Positions 1 to 9,301 are shown, counted from the first letter of the stretch. The stretch is DNA of 64,000 nt from Rhizobium sullae (GCF_025200715.1 NZ_CP104144.1:2232001-2296000); one strand, 5' to 3'. Made by a program: numbers and translations. Notes: generated from the letters alone by a model not told the origin.

Positions 1-2
1 CA

Positions 3-1031
3 GAGCGCGACGACACCGTCGTCTGCATAGACGTCCATCAGGAGACGCACGACGTGAAGAGCTTCACGTTTGCGTCCCCGCAAGGCAAGTGGTTCGCCTT
101 CGACAGCGGTCAGTACTTCTTGTTCGATTTCCCACTCGGCCCCGACGCTGAAAGCCGCTGCTACAGCATTTCCTCTTCGCCTCAGCGGACGAGCACCTTC
201 ACCGTTACGGTTAAGCGCGTCGCGGGTGGAAAGATCTCGAACTGGCTGCACGACAAGCTAGCGAGCGGCACAACGGTCAAGGCGCAGGGGCCGCTCGGTC
301 ATTTCGTCCGGCCGCGTGGTGCTGGAAGAAAATTCCTGCTGCTCTCTGGTGGATCCGGCATTACGCCGGTTATGTCCATCGTCAGAGACCTGGCTGATAC
401 ATGCGAGCCAACGGACGTCGTCTTTCTCCATGCCGCTCGGACCCCCAAGGATCTTATTTTCAGGGAAGAGCTCTCGAATTTGGCAGGCAGGATGAAAGGA
501 TTGAGACTTCATTTCCTTCCGGAAGTGGTTGCCGGGGAGCCGTCATGGGCTGGCTTGACCGGCAGGATTTCGCCGGAATTCATGAAACTTGCGGTTCCAG
601 ACATTGCCGAGAGGATCGTTATGTGTTGCGGACCGGCCCCATTCATGGCCGCAGCACGGAAGATCTCCGCCGAACTCGGGGTGCCAGCGTCGAGCTACAT
701 CGAAGAAAGCTTCGACGCCGCAGTGATCGATGAAACGCAGCTTTCCATTGGAGAGGTCGTCACTGCGAGATCCTTCGAGGTGGAGTTCCTGAAGCAGGCG
801 CGGACGATCGACGTTGCCGGCGAACAGACGGTGCTCAGTTGTGCCAAGAAGGCAGGATTGAGAATTCCGTCCTCATGCGCGAACGGAGTATGCGGTACTT
901 GCAAGTCCAGGCTCGTCTCCGGATCTGTGGATATGAAGCACAACGGCGGCATAAGGCAGCGAGAGATCGACGCAGGCTTGTTTCTCCCTTGCTGTTCCAA
1001 GCCGTTAAGCGATCTTGTGATCGATCGGTAG
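3..1031 (+). CDS. Reductase subunit of a Rieske-type oxygenase (5' end outside window)
   Basis: Flavin and iron-sulfur protein that would pass electrons from NAD(P)H to a Rieske oxygenase such as a betaine demethylase. The frame stays open to the window edge, so the start lies upstream; the GTG at 54 is probably internal. Visible in order: an FAD-binding barrel with RCYSIS, an NAD-binding Rossmann part with GGSGITPVMS, and a C-terminal plant-type 2Fe-2S domain with cysteines in CANGVCGTC and a last one in LPCC. This order matches GbcB/Stc-type reductases. The StcD-like gene nearby on the other strand supports a role in proline-betaine or glycine-betaine demethylation; the oxygenase itself is not in the window. 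Confidence 0.85.
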   Translation, partial: ERDDTVVCIDVHQETHDVKSFTFASPQGKWFAFDSGQYFLFDFPLGPDAESRCYSISSSPQRTSTFTVTVKRVAGGKISNWLHDKLASGTTVKAQGPLGHFVRPRGAGRKFLLLSGGSGITPVMSIVRDLADTCEPTDVVFLHAARTPKDLIFREELSNLAGRMKGLRLHFLPEVVAGEPSWAGLTGRISPEFMKLAVPDIAERIVMCCGPAPFMAAARKISAELGVPASSYIEESFDAAVIDETQLSIGEVVTARSFEVEFLKQARTIDVAGEQTVLSCAKKAGLRIPSSCANGVCGTCKSRLVSGSVDMKHNGGIRQREIDAGLFLPCCSKPLSDLVIDR

Positions 1032-1581
1032 AAGACCTTGCGCGTAAAGGAGCGTAGATACCACGCTGCACGAGCGCGCTACATATCTGGAGAAAGGGGG
1101 ACCGTTGCCGGGCGCTTGATGTACATCGACCCTTTCTCTCAGAAGATGGAGTTAGAGCTGGGAAGTGTGCCGCGCATCGTGGGATTCGACCCCACGCGGC
1201 CATCTGCGATCATTGACTTGAGTGAATTCAAGGCGGCGAAGGCATCTGGTCACCACGCTATCGCAGAATGCGTGCATTCCCGAGGTGTGCGATCTTTTCA
1301 AAAGGAAGAGAGACGCGTTCGAGCGTCTAGCCTGCATTGGGGCCAATCCGTCGAATTTGCTGTCACTCGTGCCCGGTGAACTGTTCGTCGTTGACGTAGA
1401 CTGGGCTAGCCAATGGTCAATGAAATGACATCACACAGCAAGCTACTGCGTTCATCACTTATCTGTCCTGATTGGGACAGACCCTTCCCGAAAATTGTTC
1501 GTGGACAAGGCAGCATACTTTTTGATGACCACGGCCAAGAATTGCCGCGGCTTGCGGGAAGCGGACTTCGCTCGTTTCTTA
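1032..1581. other. Intergenic stretch, no recognisable gene
   Basis: About 550 bases between the reductase and the antitoxin relic. Short open frames exist (for example 1222-1428 plus and 1038-1379 plus), but none shows a recognisable motif or a clear ribosome-binding site. It may be decayed coding sequence. Confidence 0.5.
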
Positions 1582-1863
1582 TCACTTGACAATCTTGTGT
1601 CCCTCGAGTGACTCAAACATCTCATCAGCAGTTTAAAAATGCTTGCCGTGGCCCGCCTTGATAGCTCTTGCTTCCTCCATCGCAGCGATTGTTTTGGCGT
1701 TCGGTCGAGTCAATTCGACGGGAAGAGCTTTATCTCGGGCGATCCTGGTCAAAACGATTCGGATGATATCCGAGGTGGTCAGTCCGAGACTATCGAGTAC
1801 CAAGGCGGCGCTATCCTTCACCGAAGGTTCAATGCGGGCGCGTACGTATGCGTTTGCAGCCAT
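1582..1863 (-). pseudogene. RelB/DinJ-type antitoxin with in-frame stop
   Basis: The open frame 1863-1633 encodes a 76-residue ribbon-helix-helix antitoxin: an N-terminal strand with RARIEPSVKDSAA, then LGLTTSDIIRIVLTRIA. It stops at TAA just after GKHF. The same frame continues without a shift as TADEMFESLEGHKIVK and a TGA at 1584-1582, which is the usual tail of this family. One nonsense codon therefore seems to have cut about 16 residues. No partner RelE/YafQ toxin is visible next to it, so this is an orphan relic or a shortened solo repressor. A sequencing error is the alternative. Confidence 0.7.
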
Positions 1864-2117
1864 TTCTTGCCTCCTTTTCGAGTTTGATACGGATGTGGCT
1901 CAACTGAGCAACATGTTCAAGCTCCGTGATGAATCGATCGAACTGGGGCCGCCATGATAGTTGCCCCACACACTCGCCACTCCTGCGGGAATCCCAGGTA
2001 AGAACCTGAGCTATGTCCAGGATGATGCCCATGCAGCTCTGATCTTCCCGCGGCGTTTTTCGTCCGCCGATCCGCTGTCTCTGCCGTCAACTTCTGGAGC
2101 CTGAACCGCCATTTTGA

Positions 2118-4154
2118 TCAAATATCCTTGGCGATCCGCAACCCATCGTAGATGGCGGCATGGGTATTGCGAGCGGCCACGGCATCCCCGATCCGGAAAA
2201 GCTGGAATTTCCCTTCAGGATTTCGGACCACAGTCTGGGGTTCACCGGCGACCAATTGCTGCTGCGAGATTTCACCGAGATTGGTGGAAGAGGGTTTCAT
2301 CTCGAAATAGAGTTCATCGAGCGGTATCGTTCCATGGTTGATCACAACCTGGTCGACCGTGCGCCTCTTCGCAACACCGCCGTAATCGCTGCCGACACGG
2401 GCTATGAGCTGATTGCCGTTCTTTTCGACCGCTTCGAGCCTGAAGGTTACGGTGAAGGTGACGTCGAGTTTCTGCAGCGAACGCATGTAGGGCACGAGGT
2501 TCATCGCCATGACTTCCGGCGCGAAGGAACGGTCGGGTGTCATGATTTCCACCTTGGCGCCTGCCTCGGCAATGAACTCGGCAGCCTGCAGCCCTGCGTG
2601 ATCGCCCGCGTCATCGAAGATGAGAACGTTGGCTCCTGGTTTCACGTCACCTGAGATGATGTCCCAGGCCGAGACGACCAGTTCGTTGCCTGCCGAGAGG
2701 ACTTCCGTATGCGGCATGCCACCCGTGGCGATGATTACCACGTCGGGCCTCTCCGCCTCCACTGTGTCTGCTTCCGCCCAGGTGTTGAAATGGAAGACCA
2801 CACCGTACTTCTCGCACTGGTTCATCCGCCAGTCGATGATGCTGATCATTTCCCTGCGGCGCTCGCTTTGGGCCGTTAGGCGGATTTGGCCGCCGGGATC
2901 GTTGGCCGCCTCGAATACGACGACCTCGTGGCCACGCTCGGCTGCAACCCGTGCAGCTTCGAGCCCACCTGGGCCTGCGCCGACGACGACAACTTTCTTC
3001 CGAAGGTCCGCCTTTTTGACCACGTGCGGCATAGTCAGCTCGCGGCCGGTTGCTGCATTGTGGATGCAATAGGCCGCCCCGCCTTGGTAAATGCGGTCGA
3101 GACAGTAGTTGGCGCCGACGCAGGGACGGATGTCCTCTTCGCGCTTCTCCATAATTTTGCGAACGATGTGCGGGTCCGTCATATGAGCGCGGGTCATACC
3201 GACCATATCGACCTTGCCCGACGCGATCGCATGGCGGGCAGTTGCAACATCCGGGATTTTGGCCGCGTGGAAGGTCGGGAAATCCGTCGCGGCGCGAATT
3301 TCGCCCGCGAAATCGAGGTGCGGGGAGTTCGCCATACCCTGGATCGGGATGACGTCTGTGAGGCCGGCATCGGTGTCGATATGACCGCGGATCACGTTCA
3401 AGTAGTCAATCAGGCCGCTTTCCTTGAGACGCTTCGAAATTTCGAGGCCGTCAGCCTTGCCGGTGCCGCCTGGAAGACATTCATCAGCGGTGTAGCGTAT
3501 TCCCAGAATGAAGTCCTCTCCAACCCGTTTCCGGATCGCCCTTAGAACATCCAGACAGAAGCGCATGCGATTGTCGAGCGAACCACCGTAAGGACCTTCG
3601 AGTTCGTTCGTCAGCGGAGATGCGAACTGGTCAAGAAGGTGCCCGTAGGCCTCGAGCTCAACGCCATCCATACCGCCGGCCTTCATGCGTTCTGCAGCGT
3701 CGGCAAAGTCCTTTATGATGCGCTCGATGTCCCAATCTTCGATCTTCTTGGGGAAAGCCCGGTGCGAGGCCTCGCGATGATGCGACGGTGCGACAATGGG
3801 AAGCCAGTCGCCCTTGTCCCAGCGCGTGCGCCGGCCGAGGTGAGTGAGCTGGATCATGATCGCCGCCCCTTCCTCATGCACCGCATCGGTCATTGCCTTC
3901 AGCCACGGTACGATCTCGTCCTTGTAGGCGAGCAGGTTGTTGAAGACGGGCGGGCTGTCTTTTGAAACAGCCGCGGAACCGGCCGTCATCGTCATGGCGA
4001 CACCACCCTTTGCCCTTTCCACGGTGTAGGCGAGATAGCGCTCCTTGGGCATACCGTCTTCCGGATATGCCGGTTCGTGCGACGTCACGATGATGCGGTT
4101 GCGAAGCTTCAGGTGCTTGAGTTGATAAGGCTGAAGGAGAGGATCGTTCGACAT
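2118..4154 (-). CDS. stcD: StcD-like N-methylproline demethylase (FMN/FAD NADH:flavin oxidoreductase)
   Basis: 678-residue two-part flavoprotein of the trimethylamine dehydrogenase/dienoyl-CoA reductase type. An old-yellow-enzyme TIM barrel fills about the first 340 residues (GVELEAYGHLLDQFASPLTN, PYGGSLDNR). A cysteine cluster (PCVGANYC, then AAYC) can bind an iron-sulfur centre. A Rossmann FAD/NAD domain follows, starting at VVVVGAGPGGLEAARVA. Family knowledge: StcD of Sinorhizobium removes the second methyl group in stachydrine breakdown, giving proline. The neighbouring oxygenase reductase, ProC-like gene and betaine importer support that reading. It is transcribed divergently from the TetR gene through a shared control region. 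A related dimethylglycine or other secondary-amine demethylase is possible. Confidence 0.75.
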   Translation of the reverse strand: MSNDPLLQPYQLKHLKLRNRIIVTSHEPAYPEDGMPKERYLAYTVERAKGGVAMTMTAGSAAVSKDSPPVFNNLLAYKDEIVPWLKAMTDAVHEEGAAIMIQLTHLGRRTRWDKGDWLPIVAPSHHREASHRAFPKKIEDWDIERIIKDFADAAERMKAGGMDGVELEAYGHLLDQFASPLTNELEGPYGGSLDNRMRFCLDVLRAIRKRVGEDFILGIRYTADECLPGGTGKADGLEISKRLKESGLIDYLNVIRGHIDTDAGLTDVIPIQGMANSPHLDFAGEIRAATDFPTFHAAKIPDVATARHAIASGKVDMVGMTRAHMTDPHIVRKIMEKREEDIRPCVGANYCLDRIYQGGAAYCIHNAATGRELTMPHVVKKADLRKKVVVVGAGPGGLEAARVAAERGHEVVVFEAANDPGGQIRLTAQSERRREMISIIDWRMNQCEKYGVVFHFNTWAEADTVEAERPDVVIIATGGMPHTEVLSAGNELVVSAWDIISGDVKPGANVLIFDDAGDHAGLQAAEFIAEAGAKVEIMTPDRSFAPEVMAMNLVPYMRSLQKLDVTFTVTFRLEAVEKNGNQLIARVGSDYGGVAKRRTVDQVVINHGTIPLDELYFEMKPSSTNLGEISQQQLVAGEPQTVVRNPEGKFQLFRIGDAVAARNTHAAIYDGLRIAKDI

Positions 4155-4198
4155 CTGTCGGGCTCCGGACTAGGACAGTTGTGGTAAACGCTAAGCGG

Positions 4199-4262
4199 AA
4201 ATGTACATACATGTCAACTAACAAAACACTTAAGTCATTTCCATTGACATAGATGTACATTT
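4199..4262. promoter_or_regulatory. Divergent promoter with two near-identical operator boxes
   Basis: Two inverted copies of a 19-base box are present. On plus, 4244-4262 reads TTGACATAGATGTACATTT. On minus, 4217-4199 reads TTGACATGTATGTACATTT. They differ at two positions. Each begins with a consensus -35 hexamer (TTGACA) followed by the palindrome ATGTACAT, which would lie between -35 and -10. A plausible plus -10 is near 4267. The likely ligand is the adjacent TetR protein, which would then control both stcD and its own operon. Confidence 0.6.
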
Positions 4263-4301
4263 TTCTTGTATCGAGTTTCATTTTTTGTTAGGAGGTCAAT
4301 C

Positions 4302-4931
4302 ATGGAACAGGCTTTGAACGATACCGGCTGGCGTGGATCGCAGGAGGGCTGGCTGGAAGCAGCCTACGAGTCTCTCCTGGAATCCGGCGTCGATTCAGTG
4401 AAAATTCTTCCCTTGGCCAAGAAACTCAACCTTTCGCGGACGAGCTTCTACTGGTTCTTCAAGGACCGCGACGAATTGCTTGCCGGCCTGATTGCGCGCT
4501 GGCGGGAGAAAAACACCGGAAACATAATAAAGCAGAGCGAAGCCTACGCGGAATCACTTGCCGAGGCCATGCTCAACGTTTTTGACTGCTGGCTCGATCA
4601 GAACTTGTTCGACTCCAAGTTCGAATTTGCCGTACGCAGTTGGGCGCTGCAATCAGAAGAGATTCTTTTCGAGGTTCAAAAGGCAGATCAAATTCGGCTT
4701 GAGGCGCTCAAGCGAATGTTCCTGCGCTTTGGATACGAGGAAACAACAGCCGACGTCCGAGCCCGGACGACCTATCTCGTTCAGATCGGCTACATCTCGA
4801 TGCAGTCCCGCGAAGAGATCGCGGTGCGAATGAAGCGTATTCCCGAATATATCGCGATCTACACCGGCCAGATTCCCCAGCAAAGAGAGCTTGATCGCTT
4901 CTTTGCCAGGCATGGCCATAAACCGAAATGA
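4302..4931 (+). CDS. TetR-family transcriptional regulator
   Basis: 209-residue regulator. The N-terminal helix-turn-helix (ESLLESGVDSVKILPLAKKL, then SRTSFYWFFKDRDEL) is typical of TetR; the rest is the helical ligand domain. The start at 4302 was chosen because GGAGGT lies just upstream; an upstream start at 4266 would place the promoter inside the gene. It is the first gene of a run TetR-ProC-ProXWV and diverges from stcD, so it probably senses a betaine or one of its breakdown products. The paired ATGTACAT boxes in front of it are its likely operators. Confidence 0.85.
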   Translation: MEQALNDTGWRGSQEGWLEAAYESLLESGVDSVKILPLAKKLNLSRTSFYWFFKDRDELLAGLIARWREKNTGNIIKQSEAYAESLAEAMLNVFDCWLDQNLFDSKFEFAVRSWALQSEEILFEVQKADQIRLEALKRMFLRFGYEETTADVRARTTYLVQIGYISMQSREEIAVRMKRIPEYIAIYTGQIPQQRELDRFFARHGHKPK

Positions 4932-4941
4932 GAAGAAGCGG

Positions 4942-5736
4942 ATGCAGGACTCGATGAGGATCGGAGTGATCGGTGGCGGAGGGTGGCTCGGGAAAGCCCT
5001 TGCCAACGCGATTCTCAACAAGGGAGTTGTTCGGCACGAAGCACTTGCGCTCTCCTATCGGCACAAGAGGCCTGCGGGTTTTCCGAACGTTTACTGCACG
5101 CAAGACAACCAGGAGCTTGCAGAGCGATCGGACGTGATCATCGTTTCTGTCCGTCCGGCCGATTGGCCGTCTCTGTCGGTCGAGGCCCAGGGCAAGCTCG
5201 TCATCTCTGTTATGGCGGGCATCCGCCTGCACCAGCTTGCGGCACATCATCAAACGAGCCGCGTTGTCCGTGCCCTACCCAACGCCGCAGTTGAGGTTGG
5301 CAGATCCTATACGCCGTGGATTGCATCAGGTGGCATGGACGAGGCCGATCGAAATGTCGCACGTCGTATCTTTCGTGCTTGTGGCGTCGAGGACGAAGTG
5401 AATGGCGAAAGCGATATCGACTATTTGACCGGTTTGTCCGGGTCAGGGCCCGCGTTTCCGGCGCTATTCGGCGCCGCGATGATGAAAGATGCCGTCCATC
5501 ACGGCCTTTCCACAGACATCGCACGGCGCGCCGTGAACACGGTGCTGATAGGGGCTGGGGCTTTGCTGGAGCATCGGGATGACTGTCCAAACAACATCGT
5601 CAATTCGTTTCTCGATTATCGGGGAACGACCGCAGCGGCAATCGAGGCGATGCGCGCTTTTGGCCTGGAAGCCACCGTTTCGGAAGGACTTTCGGCAGCA
5701 TTCAGAAAATCGGTGAGTATGGGAGATGCCTCCTGA
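4942..5736 (+). CDS. Pyrroline-5-carboxylate reductase-like protein (ProC family)
   Basis: About 264 residues. The N-terminal Rossmann motif GVIGGGGWLGKA and the C-terminal family signature GLSGSGPAFPALFGAAMM identify the ProC fold, which reduces pyrroline-5-carboxylate to proline with NAD(P)H. It starts ten bases after the TetR stop (ATG 4942; ATG 4954 is possible). Because the neighbours import and demethylate proline betaine, a paralogue acting on a related cyclic imine, rather than housekeeping proline synthesis, is a reasonable inference. Confidence 0.8.
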   Translation: MQDSMRIGVIGGGGWLGKALANAILNKGVVRHEALALSYRHKRPAGFPNVYCTQDNQELAERSDVIIVSVRPADWPSLSVEAQGKLVISVMAGIRLHQLAAHHQTSRVVRALPNAAVEVGRSYTPWIASGGMDEADRNVARRIFRACGVEDEVNGESDIDYLTGLSGSGPAFPALFGAAMMKDAVHHGLSTDIARRAVNTVLIGAGALLEHRDDCPNNIVNSFLDYRGTTAAAIEAMRAFGLEATVSEGLSAAFRKSVSMGDAS

Positions 5737-5804
5737 CAACCGCTTGAGCGGGCTAACGCAGCGCCCCGCTTCGCAAAAGCGCCGCTTAAATAAAGGGAAC
5801 GATA

Positions 5805-6806
5805 ATGAACAGACTCCTTGCATCAACATGCCTGATGTTCGGCCTCCTGGGTGGAGCATCACTTGCGAACGCCGCAGAGTGTGGAAGCGTGACGATTGCG
5901 AGCATGAACTGGCAAAGTGCAGAAGTTCTCTCGAACCTCGACAAAATAATCCTGAACGAAGGCTATGGATGTAGCGCGGACATCACCGTTGGCGACACCG
6001 TTCCGACCATCACCTCAATGGCGGAAAAAGGCCAGCCGGATATCGCGCCGGAAGCTTGGATCGACCTTTTGCCGGATGTCGTGAAAAAAGGAACCGAAGC
6101 AGGCCAGATCATTCAGGTCGGCTCCCCTCTTCCCGATGGCGGCGTTCAAGGCTGGTGGATTCCCAAATATCTTGCGGACGCTCATCCCGACCTCAAGACA
6201 ATCCCCGACATGCTGAAACACCCCGAACTTGTCCCCGATGCGGAGGATTCGAAGAAGGGCGCGATTTTCAACGGTCCCCAGGGTTGGGGAGGAACGGTCG
6301 TCACCTCGCAGCTCTACAAGGCTTTCGCCGGCGAAAAAGCGGGCTTCACGCTTGTGGATACTGGTTCGGCCGCCGGCCTCGATGGGGCGATTGCAAAGGC
6401 CTATGAGCGTCAGCAAGGCTTTGCGACATATTACTGGGCTCCGACTGCGCTTCTTGGCAAGTATGCGATGGTAAAGCTGGATCCCGGTGTGCCCCATGAT
6501 TCTGCCGAGTGGAAGCGTTGCAACACTGTGGCGGATTGCCCTGATCCGAAGCCGAACGCCTGGCCGGTCGACAAGGTCGTGACCTTGGTGGCGAAGCCGT
6601 TCTCCGAAAAGGTCGGCCCCGAGGTCATGAGCTATCTCGAGAAGCGCTCCTGGAGCAATGACACGGTCGGCAAGCTGATGGCCTGGATGACTGAAAATCA
6701 AGCATCCGGCGAAGATGGTGCGAAACACTTCCTAAAAGAAAACAAGGACATCTGGACCAAGTGGGTCTCGCCTGAAGCAGCAGAGAAAATCGAAGCTTCT
6801 CTTTAA
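5805..6806 (+). CDS. Betaine/proline ABC importer, substrate-binding protein (ProX type)
   Basis: 333 residues with a Sec signal peptide (hydrophobic core LMFGLLGGASLANA, cleavage before AECG). The mature part has the OpuAC/ProX pattern, with VGDTVPTITSMAEKGQPDIAPEAW near the front and many tryptophans that can form a cation-pi box for quaternary amines. It should capture a betaine in the periplasm and deliver it to the permease and ATPase that follow. A 10-bp hairpin after the stop may raise its expression relative to the membrane parts. Confidence 0.85.
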   Translation: MNRLLASTCLMFGLLGGASLANAAECGSVTIASMNWQSAEVLSNLDKIILNEGYGCSADITVGDTVPTITSMAEKGQPDIAPEAWIDLLPDVVKKGTEAGQIIQVGSPLPDGGVQGWWIPKYLADAHPDLKTIPDMLKHPELVPDAEDSKKGAIFNGPQGWGGTVVTSQLYKAFAGEKAGFTLVDTGSAAGLDGAIAKAYERQQGFATYYWAPTALLGKYAMVKLDPGVPHDSAEWKRCNTVADCPDPKPNAWPVDKVVTLVAKPFSEKVGPEVMSYLEKRSWSNDTVGKLMAWMTENQASGEDGAKHFLKENKDIWTKWVSPEAAEKIEASL

Positions 6807-6813
6807 GTTCTGT

Positions 6814-6841
6814 GTGCGGTGCGTATCCATGCGCACCGCAC
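6814..6841 (+). terminator. Hairpin between binding-protein and permease genes
   Basis: Perfect 10-bp stem (GTGCGGTGCG with CGCACCGCAC) and an 8-base loop directly after the ProX stop. There is no strong T-run, so it looks more like an mRNA-stabilising or partly terminating structure than a full terminator. Confidence 0.6.
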
Positions 6842-6899
6842 TTAAACGCCGAAAATAAGAAGAATTTGGCCGGCTCTTTTTAAGAATAAGGGGAACCGC

Positions 6900-7787
6900 A
6901 TGGAATGGTTTTACAAATTCCCGCATATGGATGATGACGCTCTTCGCAATCTCAAGAAGGCGATCGACGACGGGTTTCGCACATTCACCCGCGCTTATGG
7001 CGATGCGATCGAAGGTTTCTTCTCCCCGCTGCAGCATTTTCTCATCGCCGCCGACCGGTTTATGACGCAGACGCCGTGGCCGATCATCACCGTGCTTGTC
7101 CTCGCGATCGCCTGGGCGGCAAGCCGCAGCTTCAAGGTCGCATCAGGCTGTCTTTTTACGCTGCTGGCCATTGGCTATTTCGACATGTGGGACGACACCA
7201 TGCGCACCGTCTCGATGATCTTTGTGTGCACCCTACTCTCTATCGCCATCGGTATTCCGGTCGGCATTTTAATGTCCCAGTCTGACCGGGTTCAGAGGAT
7301 CGTCAATCCGATCCTTGACGTTATGCAGACCATGCCGAGCTTCGTCTATCTCATCCCGGTGGTCATGCTCCTGGGGATTGGCAAAGTGCCCGGGCTGATT
7401 GCAGTCGTCATTTACGCCATTCCGCCGATGATCAGACTGACCGATCTGGGTATTCGCCTCGTCGACAAGGACGTCCTTGAGGCCGCCGATGCGTTCGGAT
7501 CATCAGGCCGACAGAAGCTGTTCAAAGTCCAACTGCCGCTGGCGCTTCCGACCATCATGGCCGGCATCAACCAGACCATCATGATGGCACTCGCCATGGT
7601 CGTGGTCGCATCGATGATTGGCGTGCAGGGGCTTGGCCAGCCTGTTCTCAAGGCGATCGCGAACCAGTACTTCACATTGGGAATTTTCAATGGCCTTGCC
7701 ATCGTCGGCATCGCCATAATCTTCGACAGAGTCAGCCAAGCCTATGGCAAGAGACTCCAAAGGCACCGGGAGATCGTCCATGGTTGA
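6900..7787 (+). CDS. Betaine ABC importer, permease (ProW/OpuAB type)
   Basis: 295 residues. An N-terminal extension of about 65 residues precedes several membrane segments (ITVLVLAIAWAASRSF, VSMIFVCTLLSIAIGIPVGI, IMMALAMVVVASMIGVQGLG). The EAA-type loop that contacts the ATPase is present (EAADAFGSSGRQKLFKVQLP). It overlaps the ATPase gene by 8 bases, so the two are probably translated together. Confidence 0.85.
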   Translation: MEWFYKFPHMDDDALRNLKKAIDDGFRTFTRAYGDAIEGFFSPLQHFLIAADRFMTQTPWPIITVLVLAIAWAASRSFKVASGCLFTLLAIGYFDMWDDTMRTVSMIFVCTLLSIAIGIPVGILMSQSDRVQRIVNPILDVMQTMPSFVYLIPVVMLLGIGKVPGLIAVVIYAIPPMIRLTDLGIRLVDKDVLEAADAFGSSGRQKLFKVQLPLALPTIMAGINQTIMMALAMVVVASMIGVQGLGQPVLKAIANQYFTLGIFNGLAIVGIAIIFDRVSQAYGKRLQRHREIVHG

Positions 7788-8820
7788 TCACCATTTCGGC
7801 GGCATCAAAATCCGCCGCCTCTACAAGATCTTCGGGCCCAACGGCGCTACCTATGTCGACGCCGTCCGGAACGGTCTCGGAAAAGCCGAACTGAACGAAA
7901 GGCACGGACACGTGCTCGGTCTGAAAGATATCAACATCGAGATGCCGGCTGGTTCCATTCAAGTGATTATGGGGCTGTCGGGCTCCGGGAAGTCCACGCT
8001 GATCCGGCATATCAACCGTTTGATCGATCCGACCGCCGGCGAGGTTCGAGTGAACGGTGTCGACGTTGTCAAGATGAACCCCGCGGAATTGCAGGAGTTT
8101 CGTCGCCACCAGACGGCAATGGTGTTTCAGAAATTTGCGCTGCTTCCGCATCGCACTGTTCTTGAAAACACGATCTACGGATTGGAAGTCCAAGGCGTCC
8201 CGCGCTCCAAAGGCGTCGAAACAGCCATGCAATGGATCGAGCGCGTCGGGCTGAAGGGATTCGAACAGAAATATCCCAATCAGCTTTCAGGAGGAATGCA
8301 GCAACGCGTCGGCCTTGCCCGCGCGCTGGCCAACGACGCGCCCGTCTTGCTCATGGACGAAGCGTACTCGGCCCTTGATCCGCTGATCAGGACGGACATG
8401 CAGACCGTCCTGTTGGACCTGCAAAAAGAGATCAAAAAGACGGTCGTATTCATCACTCACGATCTCGATGAGGCTCTCCGCCTGGGTGACCAGATAGCCA
8501 TTCTCAGGGATGGCGAGGTCATTCAGCAAGGCACCAGCCAGGACATCGTCCTTAGACCGGCCGACGAATACATCGCCAATTTCGTGAAGGAGGTCAATCG
8601 GGGACGAGTGATCCACGTAGATGCGGTTATGACGCCGGCCGGGCCTGAGCATCGCCTGAATGGCACGAACATAGCATCGGGAACGACAATCGAAGATGCA
8701 ATAAGGATATTGACCGATCGACGCGCGGACGAGGACGTGGCCGTGACGGATTCGACCGGAGCGGCCATCGGCACCCTTAGCCTCCGACAACTGGCATCTG
8801 CGATAGTCACTCCTCATTAA
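7780..8820 (+). CDS. Betaine ABC importer, ATPase (ProV/OpuAA type)
   Basis: 346 residues. Walker A GLSGSGKST, signature LSGGMQQRVGLARAL and Walker B VLLMDEAYSALDPL are all present. A C-terminal tail of about 70 residues resembles the CBS region of ProV (AIRILTDRRADEDVAVTDS). The start at 7780 was chosen because ATGGTTGA overlaps the permease stop and a GGGAG lies just upstream; an earlier ATG at 7744 would overlap much further. It is the last gene of the betaine operon. Confidence 0.85.
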   Translation: MVDHHFGGIKIRRLYKIFGPNGATYVDAVRNGLGKAELNERHGHVLGLKDINIEMPAGSIQVIMGLSGSGKSTLIRHINRLIDPTAGEVRVNGVDVVKMNPAELQEFRRHQTAMVFQKFALLPHRTVLENTIYGLEVQGVPRSKGVETAMQWIERVGLKGFEQKYPNQLSGGMQQRVGLARALANDAPVLLMDEAYSALDPLIRTDMQTVLLDLQKEIKKTVVFITHDLDEALRLGDQIAILRDGEVIQQGTSQDIVLRPADEYIANFVKEVNRGRVIHVDAVMTPAGPEHRLNGTNIASGTTIEDAIRILTDRRADEDVAVTDSTGAAIGTLSLRQLASAIVTPH

Positions 8821-8884
8821 ACTGGCCGCTCCGGCCTTCTGCAGAAGACCGGAGCTGCGCTTGAAACAAAGGAGCCGACCAAAA

Positions 8885-9301
8885 TCAATGAAGGGGAGGT
8901 GCGGACGAATTCTTGGGAATTGCAGCATAAACAGTCCAAGAATTCGTCCGCACCTCCAGGGGGCCAATTCCTCGATTCGCTTGACAGGTCGAGTACTGCC
9001 GCGGCCCGGACTGCGTGAAACGCAGCTGACCAACGTGAGGCCCTCGTGACCTCTTCGATGTCGGCATTGGGTGCAGAATGCTCTTCGGCGTCGAAGGTGA
9101 GAAGGTCAACGAGCGATGCCTTGGTGTGCCCTCGACCTGCGACGAGATCACCGCCTCCTTGCGCACGAAGGCGTCGATGAACCAATCGAACGATGGCACC
9201 ATCTCGCCTGCCAAATCGAGCCGAACGGGCGCCTGGTCGGCTTCCCGAAGGCGACGCTCAAGCTTGCCGTCAGTTATGAGCGGTGGCCAGGCGGGTCGCA
9301 T
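8885..9301 (-). pseudogene. Fic-family N-terminal domain, frameshifted relic
   Basis: Reading down from 9301, the protein PPLITDGKLERRLREAD then FVRKEAVISSQVEGT is the start of a Fic/DOC N-terminal domain as found before AMP-transferase Fic domains. After VEGT the homology jumps to another frame (SLVDLLTFDAEE at about 9120), and further pieces lie in a third frame. The catalytic HPFxxGNGR part is absent. The relic runs into the 22-bp inverted repeat at 8895-8957. It has no likely function now. Confidence 0.65.
8895..8957. repeat. Perfect 22-bp inverted repeat
   Basis: Left arm 8895-8916 (GGAGGTGCGGACGAATTCTTGG) is given here only by position and end bases because of its length; the right arm 8936-8957 is its exact reverse complement, separated by 19 bases. 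The left arm begins GGAGGTGCGG and ends GAATTCTTGG. It lies between convergent genes (betaine ATPase and the Fic relic), without a T-run. It could be a two-way RNA hairpin, a palindromic repeat unit or a small mobile palindrome. Confidence 0.85.
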
